Assembly: GCA_040905445.1 (NCBI GenBank)
Contig: JBBDRN010000008.1
Coordinates: 1-55,956 of the forward strand
DNA length: 55,956 nucleotides
From: SKPT01 sp040905445
GTDB lineage: Bacteria > Planctomycetota > Phycisphaerae > Phycisphaerales > Phycisphaeraceae
Direction of reading: 5' to 3'
Of the stretch, positions 16,546 through 24,672 are shown in pieces (position 1 is the first letter of the stretch; each line of letters starts with the position of its first letter). Below the pieces are notes generated by a model. The model saw nothing but the letters and a program-made list of their open reading frames with translations. It was not told where the DNA came from and ran no database searches. A program made the position numbers and the translations under genes.

Positions 16546-17211
16546 CTAGCGGCGCGTGGCCCAGAGCAAGCCGCGCTTGACGATCTCGCGGGCCTCGGGC
16601 ACGTCGAAGTCCTTGTAGGTATGCCCCCAGCAGGCGACGAACACCCGGCCATCGCCCCACGCCTTCGTCCACGCGTAGGGCATAACCGCGCCGGGGGCGT
16701 AGCGCGTCGCGTCACCATGCTCGCCGCTGAAGGTCGTCGTGCACAGGACGTGGTTGGCGGGGTCGACGTGGACGTAGTACTGCTCGGTGTCGCGGAGCGT
16801 GAACGGGCCCAAGCCGCGCGTGATCTCGTGCTCGGCGTCGGCGATGTCGACGCCGTACTCGGGGATGCAGTTGCCTGGGTGGGCGACCCATTGGCCGCCG
16901 GTCATCCACTGGTACTCGGTGTGGGTGCGGAAAGCGTCGATGATGCCGCCATGAAATCCCGCAAGGCCGGCCCCGGCATGGACGGCGGCATCGAGGCCCT
17001 GCCACTGCTCCTTGCCAAGCTCGCCGAACGTCCAGATCGGGACGACGAGGTCCTGCTGCTTCATCAGGGCTTCGTCGGCAAAGGCGTCGAGCGACTCGCG
17101 GCGTGTGACGGTGAAGCCCTCGGCTTCAAGGTCGCTGGCGAAGATGTCCGCCGACTCGCGGGGCGTGTGGCCGTCCCAGCCGCCGTGGACGATGAGCGCG
17201 CGCTTGGGCAT
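16546..17211 (-). CDS. ThuA-domain protein
   Basis: This 221-residue protein matches the ThuA fold, a class I glutamine-amidotransferase-like fold named from the rhizobial trehalose-utilisation locus. Visible family features are ALIVHGGWDGHTP at the N-terminus, AGLAGFHGGIIDAFR in the middle (a histidine in place of the amidotransferase cysteine) and VFVACWGHTYKDFDVPEA at the end. The biochemical role is not settled; carbohydrate metabolism is the usual guess. There is no signal peptide, so it is cytoplasmic. It lies upstream of the TPR lipoprotein gene on the same strand and may be cotranscribed with it. Confidence 0.85.
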   Translation of the reverse strand: MPKRALIVHGGWDGHTPRESADIFASDLEAEGFTVTRRESLDAFADEALMKQQDLVVPIWTFGELGKEQWQGLDAAVHAGAGLAGFHGGIIDAFRTHTEYQWMTGGQWVAHPGNCIPEYGVDIADAEHEITRGLGPFTLRDTEQYYVHVDPANHVLCTTTFSGEHGDATRYAPGAVMPYAWTKAWGDGRVFVACWGHTYKDFDVPEAREIVKRGLLWATRR

Positions 17212-17342
17212 GTCGAACTCCTTGGGGTGTCGGGACGCGCGTCAGCAACGCGTCGCCCGGGGGCATGATAAGGGGTTGCCGGCGCGACTGGCAGTGAAGC
17301 GCTGGTGGGCGAGCCACCAGGGCGCGCTTTTTCGGACGAAGC

Positions 17343-18143
17343 CTAATCATCTGCCGCGAACGAGGCGCGGATGGCCGCGCCCGGGCCGATGTTGAACCAC
17401 TGTGCGGCCGAGCCGTTGCGGAGGGCGACTTCGAGCCGGCCGGAGCTGCCGACGTAGGCGACGGGCTCACCCTCGGACACGTCGGCGTAGGTCCGGGCGA
17501 GGCGGGTGATCCGGCAGCCGGCGAGGTCGATCGCGATCGCGCCGCCGGCGGCGGCGAGAGCCTCGGCCGTCAGGTCGGTGATGAGGTTGCCGAACCGGTC
17601 GACATCCAGGACGTGAAGCTCCAGCTCGCCGGGGGCAATCCGCGCGGGCTCGGGCAGGGGGAGCTCGACGAGGTCGTCGACGGCCGGGCCCAGCGCGTCG
17701 AGCGCCACGCCGGTGGCGAGGTGGGCGGCGACCGGCGCGAAGATGTCGCGGCCATGGAACGTGGGCGACATCCCTTCGCCGCCAGTCCGGTAATACGCCC
17801 GGTTCGTCAGCTCGACGGCCCGGCAGGTGCCGGCGCGGCGGAGCGCGAGTGTGAACAGGCCGTTGTCCGGCCCGACGAAGGTCAGGTCCCCGGCGTCGCT
17901 GCGGATCGCCACGCCGCGTCGCCCGGTGCCGACGCCCGGGTCGACGACGGCGAGCACGACGGTGCCGCGCGGGCAGGCCGGCAGGGCGACATCGAGCGCG
18001 AGGGCGCCCGCCGCGACGTTCTGCGGCGCGACGGCGTGGGTCAGGTCGACGACCGCCACGCCGGGGGCGAGCCCGGCGATCACGGCCTTCATCTGGCCGA
18101 CATACGTGTCGCGCAACCCGAAATCGGTGAGCAACGCAATCAT
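17343..18143 (-). CDS. SAM hydroxide adenosyltransferase (DUF62 family)
   Basis: This 266-residue enzyme belongs to the family that splits S-adenosylmethionine into adenosine and methionine by activating water, related to fluorinase and chlorinase. The D-R-H triad used by hydrolytic members is visible: the aspartate in LLTDFGLRDTYVGQMK, the arginine in GTGRRGVAI and the histidine in TFHGRDIFAPVAAHL. The C-terminal part contains SSGRLEVALRNGSAAQ, which helps bind the adenosyl group. There is no halide-type signature, so hydrolysis is expected. The ATG at 18143 is preceded 9 bases upstream by TATGCT, again suggesting a leaderless transcript. Confidence 0.88.
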   Translation of the reverse strand: MIALLTDFGLRDTYVGQMKAVIAGLAPGVAVVDLTHAVAPQNVAAGALALDVALPACPRGTVVLAVVDPGVGTGRRGVAIRSDAGDLTFVGPDNGLFTLALRRAGTCRAVELTNRAYYRTGGEGMSPTFHGRDIFAPVAAHLATGVALDALGPAVDDLVELPLPEPARIAPGELELHVLDVDRFGNLITDLTAEALAAAGGAIAIDLAGCRITRLARTYADVSEGEPVAYVGSSGRLEVALRNGSAAQWFNIGPGAAIRASFAADD

Positions 18144-18321
18144 GACCCGGCAAGCATAACGCCCGTCCTGAACGAGTCAGCAAGCAACAGGCCGAAACTC
18201 CCAACTCCCCAACCCCCAATCCCGCCCTTCCCTTTTCGACGCCGGCGCCAATGATTTGACGATGAACCCTGCAGACGCCGCATGAAATCGACGATGTTTC
18301 TGCCGAGGAGGCCGCCGCGTC

Positions 18322-18843
18322 ATGACCCCGCATCTGCCCGAGCCGTTCAACCACCTCATGCGGCCGCTGTTCCGCGCCTGGCCCGTCGAGCGGGCGATGC
18401 CCGGGCTCGTCGTGGAACGGGCGCCGGAGGGCGCGCCGGTCGACACGGTTGAAAAGATCCTGGACGACCCAGCCCTGCGCGATCGGCCGGCGCTGGCGGC
18501 GGGACTCTGGCTCTACGTTGACGAGCTCGACCGCAGCCACCGCGTCAGCCAGGCGATCGAGTCGCCCACCGGTGCGTTCTGGCACGGCATCATGCACCGC
18601 CGCGAGGGCGACTTCTCCAACAGCCATTACTGGTACCGCCGCGCCGGCTGGCACCCGGCGATGAACCGCATCGACGTCGCCGGGGGCGGCGCCGGCTCGG
18701 GGACGGAGGTCGGCCACTACGACCCGCACGCCTTCATCGACCGCGTCGAACGCGCCCACCAGCGCGGCGGCGACTGGGCTGAACTCGTCTCCCTCCAGCG
18801 CCGCGAGTGGACCGCCCTGTTCGAATGGTGCGCCGAACAGTAG
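18322..18843 (+). CDS. conserved hypothetical protein (WHGIMHRREGDFSNSHYW motif)
   Basis: This 173-residue soluble protein has no signal peptide or membrane segment. Its middle carries a striking histidine/tryptophan-rich block, FWHGIMHRREGDFSNSHYWY, around residues 92-111, followed by RRAGWHPAM; the density of His, Trp, Arg and Glu suggests a metal or substrate site. I recognise this block from uncharacterised bacterial proteins but know no function. A purine-rich GAGGAGG lies about 10 bases before the ATG. The stop is 35 bases before queC, which has its own -10 box, so cotranscription is possible but not required. Confidence 0.75.
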   Translation: MTPHLPEPFNHLMRPLFRAWPVERAMPGLVVERAPEGAPVDTVEKILDDPALRDRPALAAGLWLYVDELDRSHRVSQAIESPTGAFWHGIMHRREGDFSNSHYWYRRAGWHPAMNRIDVAGGGAGSGTEVGHYDPHAFIDRVERAHQRGGDWAELVSLQRREWTALFEWCAEQ

Positions 18844-18866
18844 CCGCCGAGCCGCTCGCCCGGGCC

Positions 18867-18872
18867 TATCCT
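18867..18872 (+). promoter_or_regulatory. -10 box of queC; leaderless arrangement
   Basis: TATCCT is 6 bases before the queC ATG at 18879, with only cytosines between. No ribosome binding site is present. Confidence 0.35.
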
Positions 18873-18878
18873 CCCCCC

Positions 18879-19589
18879 ATGCCCGAGCATGCTGTCATTC
18901 TGCTGTCCGGCGGGCTGGATTCGGCGACGACGCTGGCGATCGCCCGCGACGCCGGCTATGCCTGCCATGCCCTGAGCTTCGATTACGGCCAGCGCCATCG
19001 CGTCGAGGTGCGGGCCGCGGCGCTCGTCGCCGACCACCTGGGCGTGGCGTCGCACCGGTGGGTGACGATCGACCTGCGCGCATTCGGCCATTCGGCGCTG
19101 ACCGATGACATCGACGTGCCCAAGGACCGCGCCGAGGCGGAGATGGCGGCGCAGATCCCGGTGACGTACGTGCCGGCCCGGAACACCATCTTTCTCAGCT
19201 ACGCCCTGGCCCTTGCCGAGGTGATCGAGGCGGGCGATATCTTCATCGGCGTCAACGCGGTCGACTACTCGGGCTACCCCGACTGCCGCCCGGCCTACAT
19301 CGCCGCGTTCGAACGCATGGCCAACCTCGCGACGCGGTCGGCCGTCGAGCAGGGCCGGGCCATGCGCATCCACACGCCGCTGATCGACTGGCCCAAGACG
19401 CGGATCATCGAGGCGGGGCTGGCGCGGGGCGTCGACTACGGCCTGACGCACTCGTGCTACGACCCGCGACCCGCGCCGCCCGACGCGAGCCACCCGCTCC
19501 AGGCGCGGCCGTGCGGCCACTGCGACGCGTGCCTCGTGCGCCAACGGGCGTTCGCCGAACTCGGCATGGCGGACCCGGCGGCGGGTTAG
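18879..19589 (+). CDS. queC: 7-cyano-7-deazaguanine synthase
   Basis: This 236-residue enzyme makes preQ0 from 7-carboxy-7-deazaguanine and ammonia using ATP, in queuosine biosynthesis. The PP-loop SGGLDS is at residues 10-15, and the structural zinc site is the C-terminal cluster HSCYDP ... CGHCDAC. VPARNTIFLSYALA and NAVDYSGYPDCRP are further family blocks. The length matches typical QueC. The frame is open 24 codons upstream, but the ATG at 18879 gives the canonical N-terminus. No queD, queE or queF is nearby. Confidence 0.95.
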   Translation: MPEHAVILLSGGLDSATTLAIARDAGYACHALSFDYGQRHRVEVRAAALVADHLGVASHRWVTIDLRAFGHSALTDDIDVPKDRAEAEMAAQIPVTYVPARNTIFLSYALALAEVIEAGDIFIGVNAVDYSGYPDCRPAYIAAFERMANLATRSAVEQGRAMRIHTPLIDWPKTRIIEAGLARGVDYGLTHSCYDPRPAPPDASHPLQARPCGHCDACLVRQRAFAELGMADPAAG

Positions 19590-19701
19590 CCGTCGCCGCG
19601 CGGGCGACGCGCATTGTGTGAATCGCGGTTGTTTTCGACGCGGGGTGGCGGAACAATCCCGCGGGCATGCGTGGCTCGGCTGTGCCAGAAAGGGGCCTGC
19701 C

Positions 19702-21315
19702 GTGTCAACCGACGCGCCGCAGCACGTGACGACCGCCGCCATCGTGCCCGAGGGGGCCGGCTCCGAGTCCACCCGCGCCGAACGCAGCCCCGCGCCTGGG
19801 GCGGCCCGCGCCGCGCCGCGGACGATCGCGGTGTTCATCCTCGGCCTGGCGCTGGCGACCGCGCTCGGGGCGGGGCTGCGGCTGTACCAACTCGACGCCC
19901 ACAGCTTCTGGGCCGACGAGTTGTACACGCTCAGCGCACTCGCGTCCGACGCGCCGGCGAGCCCGCCGTGGCGCGGCTGGTCGCACTGGAGCAGCGCGCT
20001 GAGCCTGCGGCTGTCGGGGGCGGACTTGGCGAGCGCACACCCCGACGAGCCGTGGGCGTGGCGCAGCCTGGGGCTGACGGAGCGTGCGGCGAGGCTGGGG
20101 CCGGCGGTGCTGGGCATTGTGGCGATCCCGCTGCTGGCGGTGCTCGCGCTGCCGATGCTCGGCCGGCGCGGCGCCCTGCTGCTGGCGCTGCTGATCGCGG
20201 CGGCGCCGTGGCACGTCTACTGGTCGCAGAACGCGCGGTTCTACATGCCGCTGTCGATCGCGGTGGCGGCATTCCTGACGCTCTACTACCACGGCACGCG
20301 CCGCGGCTCGCAGTGGCACATCGTCGCCGCGATCGTCTGTTTCGTCATCGCCTACCTGCACCACGCGCCGGCGATCTTCCTGGCGGCCGTGCTGCCCGCC
20401 GACTGGCTGATCGCCCGGTGGATGGGCCGGCCGCTGCGGCTGGAGCGCGTCGGATGGATCGCGGCCGTGGCGAGCGTGGGACTGTGCGCGCTGCTGCTCG
20501 CGCTGGACATGACGCTGCTGTCGGCAAGCTGGGAGCACCTCGCCGAGCAGCCGCGGGGCCACGGGCCGGCGATGCTGCTGGCGGGCACGGCCTACATGGG
20601 GCAGGCGACGCTGATGGTTCTCGCCGGGCTGACCGCCTACGCGTTGATCCGCCGTGGCGAGCGGCTGGGCTGGTACCTCTCGCTTGCCGCGGCGGCGCCG
20701 CTGGGGGCGCTGTTCTACCTGACCGCCACGGACCAGACGTTCGTCCACACGCGCTACGGCTTCTTCGCCTACTTCGCCTATCTCGCGCTCGCCGCGGCCG
20801 GGCTGACGCGGATCGAGGCGCGTCTTCGGCCGCGCTGCGGCCCCGTGCTCGCCTGCGCCCCCGCGGCCGTCGTCGTCGTCGCCCTGCTCCAGATGAGCTA
20901 CTTCTACCACAGCGGCGGGCAGGGCTTCCGGTCGATGTGGGGCCAGGCGTTCGCGTGGGTCGATGCCCAGGCGGACCCGGAGGCGGGGCATGTGGCGGGG
21001 GAGGCGGGGCATGTGGCGGGGGCGCCGGTGATGACCAACTTCACGCTGGCCGGGTTCTATTACCTCGAGGACGACCCGCGGCGGGTCAAAGGCTTCCCCG
21101 ACTCGCCGGCCCAGCTCGAGGCGCGAGCGGCCGCGGCGATGGACGAGACCGGGGCCCCCGGCGTCTGGCTGGTCACGGCTGTCGAGACGGCCCAGGGGCG
21201 CGCGGCCGAGGCGTGGATCGACCGGGAGGCGGAGCTCAAGGCCTACTTCGACACCCGGATCGAGCAGCCGCACTCGTCGGTACGCGTCTACTGGTATGCG
21301 CCGGACGGGCAATGA
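19702..21315 (+). CDS. membrane glycosyltransferase, GT39/ArnT-like
   Basis: This 537-residue protein has about ten hydrophobic segments beginning near residue 40. An early loop contains YQLDAHSFWADELYTL, in which the Asp-Glu after the first membrane helix is the hallmark of GT-C fold enzymes that use lipid-linked sugars. A later WSQNARFYMP segment also fits this class. The acceptor is unknown: protein O-glycosylation or lipid modification are both possible. GTG 19702 is preferred over GTG 19618 because AAAGGGG lies just upstream of it. A short duplicated segment (EAGHVAGEAGHVAG) near residue 432 comes from a GC-rich tandem repeat. Confidence 0.78.
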   Translation: MSTDAPQHVTTAAIVPEGAGSESTRAERSPAPGAARAAPRTIAVFILGLALATALGAGLRLYQLDAHSFWADELYTLSALASDAPASPPWRGWSHWSSALSLRLSGADLASAHPDEPWAWRSLGLTERAARLGPAVLGIVAIPLLAVLALPMLGRRGALLLALLIAAAPWHVYWSQNARFYMPLSIAVAAFLTLYYHGTRRGSQWHIVAAIVCFVIAYLHHAPAIFLAAVLPADWLIARWMGRPLRLERVGWIAAVASVGLCALLLALDMTLLSASWEHLAEQPRGHGPAMLLAGTAYMGQATLMVLAGLTAYALIRRGERLGWYLSLAAAAPLGALFYLTATDQTFVHTRYGFFAYFAYLALAAAGLTRIEARLRPRCGPVLACAPAAVVVVALLQMSYFYHSGGQGFRSMWGQAFAWVDAQADPEAGHVAGEAGHVAGAPVMTNFTLAGFYYLEDDPRRVKGFPDSPAQLEARAAAAMDETGAPGVWLVTAVETAQGRAAEAWIDREAELKAYFDTRIEQPHSSVRVYWYAPDGQ

Positions 21316-21445
21316 TGATGGTGGCGGGGGCGTTGCGTGGCGGGGGCGTTGCGTGAGGGGGGTGGGCTCGCTACGCTCGACGGACTCGCCCGGGGGTGCA
21401 TGGCCGGGATGCATCAACGCCACCGCCATTGGAAGGAAGCACACG

Positions 21446-22198
21446 ATGAGTCTGCCGATTGCGCTGCAACTGTTCACGATCCGCGAGGCCATGAAGAACG
21501 ACTTCGAAGCGGCGCTCAAGCAGGTCGCCGAGATCGGGTACGAGCACGTCGAGTTGGCCGGCCTGGGCGACTATTCGCCGGAGCAGGCGAAGACGCTCTT
21601 CGAGGGACTCGGGCTCAAGCCGATGGCCGCCCACGAGAACCTCAAACGCTGCACGGAGGAGCTCGACGCGACGCTCGCGCAGGCCAAGACGCTGGGCTAT
21701 GACCTCGTCATCTGCCCGGTGCTGGGCGAGGCGCAGCGTACGGCCGAGGGCTTCCGCGAGGCGGCGCGGCTGCTCAGCGAGTCGGCGGCCAAGGCGAAGG
21801 GTGAAGGCATCACGATCGCCTATCACAACCACGCCTACGAGTTCGACAAGCTGGCGGACGAATCGACGGGGATGGCCATCCTGACGAAGGAAGGCCAGGG
21901 CATCGAGTTCGAGCTCGACCTCTTCTGGGTCGCCAAGGCGGGACAGGACCCGTTCAAGTGGATGCGCAAGCTCGCCGGCCGGCTGCCGACGGTGCACGTC
22001 AAGGACATGACGCGTGCGCCGGAAAACACGTTTGCCGAGGTCGGCACGGGCGTGCTGGACCTGCGCGGCATGGTGGCGGAGGCGGCGCAGCACGGCGTGC
22101 GCTACCTGGTCGTGGAGCAGGACCGCAACTGGATCGACGACGATCCGATCAAGTCGGCGAAGATCAGCTACGACAACCTGAGCACGTGGCCGAGCTGA
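21446..22198 (+). CDS. sugar phosphate isomerase/epimerase-like TIM barrel
   Basis: This 250-residue protein belongs to the xylose-isomerase-like AP-endonuclease-2 fold. Visible features are a starting strand IALQLFTIREAM, the metal-ligand histidine segment IAYHNHAYEFDKL, ELDLFWVAKAGQDP, VHVKDMTRAPENTFAEVGTG and a final VVEQDRNW. Metal-binding Glu, Asp and His residues are in family order. It probably isomerises or epimerises a sugar or cyclitol in the cytoplasm; the substrate is unknown. GGAAGGA lies about 8 bases before the ATG. A GC-rich repeat separates it from the glycosyltransferase gene. Confidence 0.85.
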   Translation: MSLPIALQLFTIREAMKNDFEAALKQVAEIGYEHVELAGLGDYSPEQAKTLFEGLGLKPMAAHENLKRCTEELDATLAQAKTLGYDLVICPVLGEAQRTAEGFREAARLLSESAAKAKGEGITIAYHNHAYEFDKLADESTGMAILTKEGQGIEFELDLFWVAKAGQDPFKWMRKLAGRLPTVHVKDMTRAPENTFAEVGTGVLDLRGMVAEAAQHGVRYLVVEQDRNWIDDDPIKSAKISYDNLSTWPS

Positions 22199-22222
22199 GG
22201 GAGCGGGGGCGTGGCGGGGTAG

Positions 22223-22281
22223 GGTCCGCTGTGCAGACCTTGCGGCCGCATGCCGGGGTCGGGGGGTCCGCACAGCGGACC
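22223..22281. repeat. paired GGTCCGC palindromes
   Basis: Units at 22223-22239 (one mismatch, gcagacc) and 22265-22281 face each other, and their flanks (agggtccgc / gcggaccct) can pair into a longer stem. They lie just after the sugar isomerase gene. Confidence 0.7.
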
Positions 22282-22327
22282 CTACGGGGAAGGGGACGCG
22301 GGGGCGTGAAAGATCGGATCACACGCG

Positions 22328-22357
22328 GAAGCCCACGGACTGCAGTCCGTGGGCCTT
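22328..22357. terminator. bidirectional terminator-like hairpin (AGCCCACGGACT family)
   Basis: GAAG-CCCACGGACT pairs with AGTCCGTGGG-CCTTC, a stem of about 14 bp with one bulge and a 2-base loop, between convergent genes. The same stem recurs at 38498 and its left half at 28017. There is no long U run, only ctgttt. Confidence 0.6.
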
Positions 22358-22374
22358 CTGTTTGCGTGCGCGCC

Positions 22375-23061
22375 TCAATTTACCTGCCCCACCGCGGCGC
22401 GCTCCGCATACTCGCGCAACTCCGGCGAGATGTCGCGGCGCTTGCGCAGAAAATTACGCACGATTGGTTCCGTGCGCTCCGGCACGTCGTGGTGCCAGTG
22501 CCCCAGGCCGTGCAGGACGCTTTCCAGGCACGCCTCGGACTCGAGCTCCAGCGTGCGGCGGAAGACCCCGAGCACGGCGTCGAGAAGCCCCTGGTAGTCA
22601 GGGTGCTTGCGGTCGGGCCACAGCGGGATGACGTCCCACCACATGTGGCAGGCGTAGTTGCGGCGGTCGACGTCGCCGTGGTCCGCCGAAGCGAGGTCGT
22701 TGCCATAGACCGGGGCTATCAGCTTCTCGTAGAGCGTGTACATCGCCCCGATGCACGTCCGCCGCGGCGGCCAAGGCAGGTCGGTGTTGGTCCACGCGTG
22801 CATGTGACTGGAGGCGCCCGGGCTGACGAGGTAATCGAGGCCCTGGTCGATCTGCCCCCGGCTGAAGCGCGGGGTGAGCACCTCGGGCTTACGAAAGAAC
22901 AGCGTCAGGTAGCGGACCGTCCGCGACGGATCGGCCTCGGCGTCCCAATCTTCGATCTCAAGGCTGAACCACCACTCAGACTTGCCGGGCGCGGGCACCG
23001 GGTGATCGAAGACGTGCGCCAGCCAGTGGTCGAACGAGATGTCACGAGGAAGCATGGTCAT
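22375..23061 (-). CDS. uncharacterised protein coupled to a DNA methyltransferase
   Basis: This 228-residue soluble protein is rich in Trp and His. It contains WWFSLEIEDWDAEADPSRT near the N-terminus, RRNYACHMWWDVIPLWPD in the middle and SVLHGLGHWHHDVPERT towards the end. I recognise no nuclease, kinase or transferase motif. The helical C-terminal part with repeated leucines could be HEAT-like. The ATG at 23061 overlaps the methyltransferase stop in ATGA, so the two are probably translated together, which suggests a functional link. ATG 23055 is an alternative start. It could be a cognate partner or immunity factor of the methyltransferase, but this rests only on position. Confidence 0.65.
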   Translation of the reverse strand: MTMLPRDISFDHWLAHVFDHPVPAPGKSEWWFSLEIEDWDAEADPSRTVRYLTLFFRKPEVLTPRFSRGQIDQGLDYLVSPGASSHMHAWTNTDLPWPPRRTCIGAMYTLYEKLIAPVYGNDLASADHGDVDRRNYACHMWWDVIPLWPDRKHPDYQGLLDAVLGVFRRTLELESEACLESVLHGLGHWHHDVPERTEPIVRNFLRKRRDISPELREYAERAAVGQVN

Positions 23062-24089
23062 GGCGGGTTGTTCGCGAACCAAGCGGCGGTGCTGGCACAA
23101 CGGAGCCGGTCAGCCGACCAACGCACCGTTGCTGGCCGGGGCGGTCGCGGCGTCGGCGTTGCCAGCGTCAGCCCCGACGGCGGGCGGCGCACCTTCACCT
23201 CCTTCACCCGCCTGAGCGCCTTGGTGGCGTAGTCGTCGCTGAGCTCGCAGCCGAGCCAGCGGCGGGCGAGCCGTTTGGCGGTGGTGAGCGTTGAGCCTGA
23301 GCCGGCGAAGGGGTCGAAGACGATGTCGCCGGGGCTGGAGCTGACGCGGATGATGCGCTCGAGCAGGGCCTCGGGGAGCTGGCAGGGGTGCCAGTCGGTG
23401 CGCTCCTTGAACGTGCCGCAGAGCCGCGACTGGGCCCAGGTGTCGTCGTCCGCGGCGAAGTGGCCGTCCTGCTGCGCCTCGGCAGGGCGGGTGTGCCAGT
23501 CGCGGGTGGTGGGGAAGCGGCCAACCCAGGTGTCATCGGGCAGCTTGCCCTTGGGGTTCTGGCGCGCATCGTTGTAGGTGGTCATGCGGGCCGACGGCAC
23601 GGCCACTTCGTCGTAGTGGAAGGTGAACGGCGGGTTGCGGGTGATGTCGTTGCGGGGCTTGCCGGCTTTGCTCAGCGCCGCGGAGCCGACGGCGTAGAAG
23701 AGGTGGGCGTGGGAGCGGTTGAACTTGGCCTTGCAGCGCTGGCCAAAGGTGTAGTGCCAGATGATCCAGTTGCGGAAGAGCATCTGGCGGTCGCGTTCGA
23801 GGGCTTTCAGGTGCAGGCGGGTCTCGGCGGCGAACTCGTCGCCGATGAGGATGTAGAGTGAGCCGGTGGGCTTGAGCAGGCGCGTGCAGGCGTCGATCCA
23901 CTGCTCGGTCCAGGCGATGTACTCGTCGTCGGCGCGGCGGTCGTCGTACTTGTCGTAGCTGTAGCCGATGTTGTAGGGCGGGTCGGCGAAGATGAGGTCG
24001 ACGGAGTCGGCGGGCCAGGCGTTCATCGTGTCGATGCAGTCGCCGGTGACGAGGGTGTTGGTGGGGAGAGCGGCGGGGCTTCCTGCCAT
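23058..24089 (-). CDS. DNA adenine/cytosine-N4 methyltransferase, beta-class
   Basis: This 343-residue enzyme transfers a methyl group from SAM to an exocyclic DNA amine. The catalytic motif DPPY is at residues 36-39 and the SAM-binding FAGSGST at 261-267; that order, with a long middle target-recognition region, is the beta (CcrM/HinfI-like) class. The tail after about residue 300 is Pro/Arg-rich and nonconserved. A good AGGAGC precedes the ATG at 24089. No restriction endonuclease is recognisable nearby, so it looks solitary, but the next gene overlaps its stop. The recognition sequence cannot be deduced. Confidence 0.88.
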   Translation of the reverse strand: MAGSPAALPTNTLVTGDCIDTMNAWPADSVDLIFADPPYNIGYSYDKYDDRRADDEYIAWTEQWIDACTRLLKPTGSLYILIGDEFAAETRLHLKALERDRQMLFRNWIIWHYTFGQRCKAKFNRSHAHLFYAVGSAALSKAGKPRNDITRNPPFTFHYDEVAVPSARMTTYNDARQNPKGKLPDDTWVGRFPTTRDWHTRPAEAQQDGHFAADDDTWAQSRLCGTFKERTDWHPCQLPEALLERIIRVSSSPGDIVFDPFAGSGSTLTTAKRLARRWLGCELSDDYATKALRRVKEVKVRRPPSGLTLATPTPRPPRPATVRWSADRLRCASTAAWFANNPP

Positions 24090-24258
24090 GGGGTGCTCCT
24101 GCGGGGGGGGGGATGGCCCGATGGTAACGGGGGCGCGCGCTTTTCGCAAGTAGATAGTGTGATGCGCGCGCGATGTGGCCGGCACCACCTTTACAAGTGG
24201 GGCGAAGGTGGGGGGGTGGTGGGGGGGGGCGGGGTTTTGCTGATGCGGGGGCGTGGCC

Positions 24259-24288
24259 TATACTCCGTTGTTCATCAAGGATGGAGTT
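24259..24288 (+). promoter_or_regulatory. ferredoxin promoter -10 and ribosome binding site
   Basis: TATACT at 24259-24264 is a good -10 box, and AGGATGGAG at about 24279-24287 is a strong ribosome binding site for the ATG at 24296. The leader is about 25 bases. Confidence 0.5.
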
Positions 24289-24295
24289 GATTGCT

Positions 24296-24553
24296 ATGGC
24301 ACACATCATTGCCGAGCCGTGCATCGGGACGAAGGACACCTCCTGCGTGGCGGTATGCCCGGTGGATTGCATACATCCGACCAAGGATGAGCCGGAGTTC
24401 GAGGCGGAGGACATGCTGTACATCGACCCGGACACCTGCATCGACTGCGGCCTGTGCGTCGACGAGTGCCCGGTGACGGCGATCTTCCCGGAAGAGGACC
24501 TGCCCGAGGAATGGGCGGACTACATCGAAAAGAACACGGCGTATTACACGTAA
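24296..24553 (+). CDS. 7Fe/8Fe-type ferredoxin
   Basis: This 85-residue electron carrier has two cysteine clusters. The first, CIGTKDTSCVAVCPVDC, has the C-x7-C-x3-C-P spacing typical of [3Fe-4S]/[4Fe-4S] ferredoxins of the FdxA type. The second, CIDCGLCVDECP, is a regular [4Fe-4S] motif. The C-terminus is acidic (FPEEDLPEEW). It is cytoplasmic and small enough to be a general electron shuttle. The start at 24296 gives the usual MAHII N-terminus with a ribosome binding site; an ATG at 24281 is in frame but lies within that site. Confidence 0.92.
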   Translation: MAHIIAEPCIGTKDTSCVAVCPVDCIHPTKDEPEFEAEDMLYIDPDTCIDCGLCVDECPVTAIFPEEDLPEEWADYIEKNTAYYT

Positions 24554-24672
24554 GACACGGGTTCGGGTTCCGGGTTCGGGGATCCGGGATCGGGTAGAGC
24601 CGGGTCACACACGGTCGATGGCGTCGCACTTTCCGGAACCTGGGTCCCGGCACCCGGAACCCGAGCTTTTGC

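Noticed and set aside
13892..16549. 885-residue plus-strand open frame inside the TPR gene
   Set aside because: It has Arg/His/Gln-rich noise composition and lies opposite a gene with clear signal peptide and TPR repeats.
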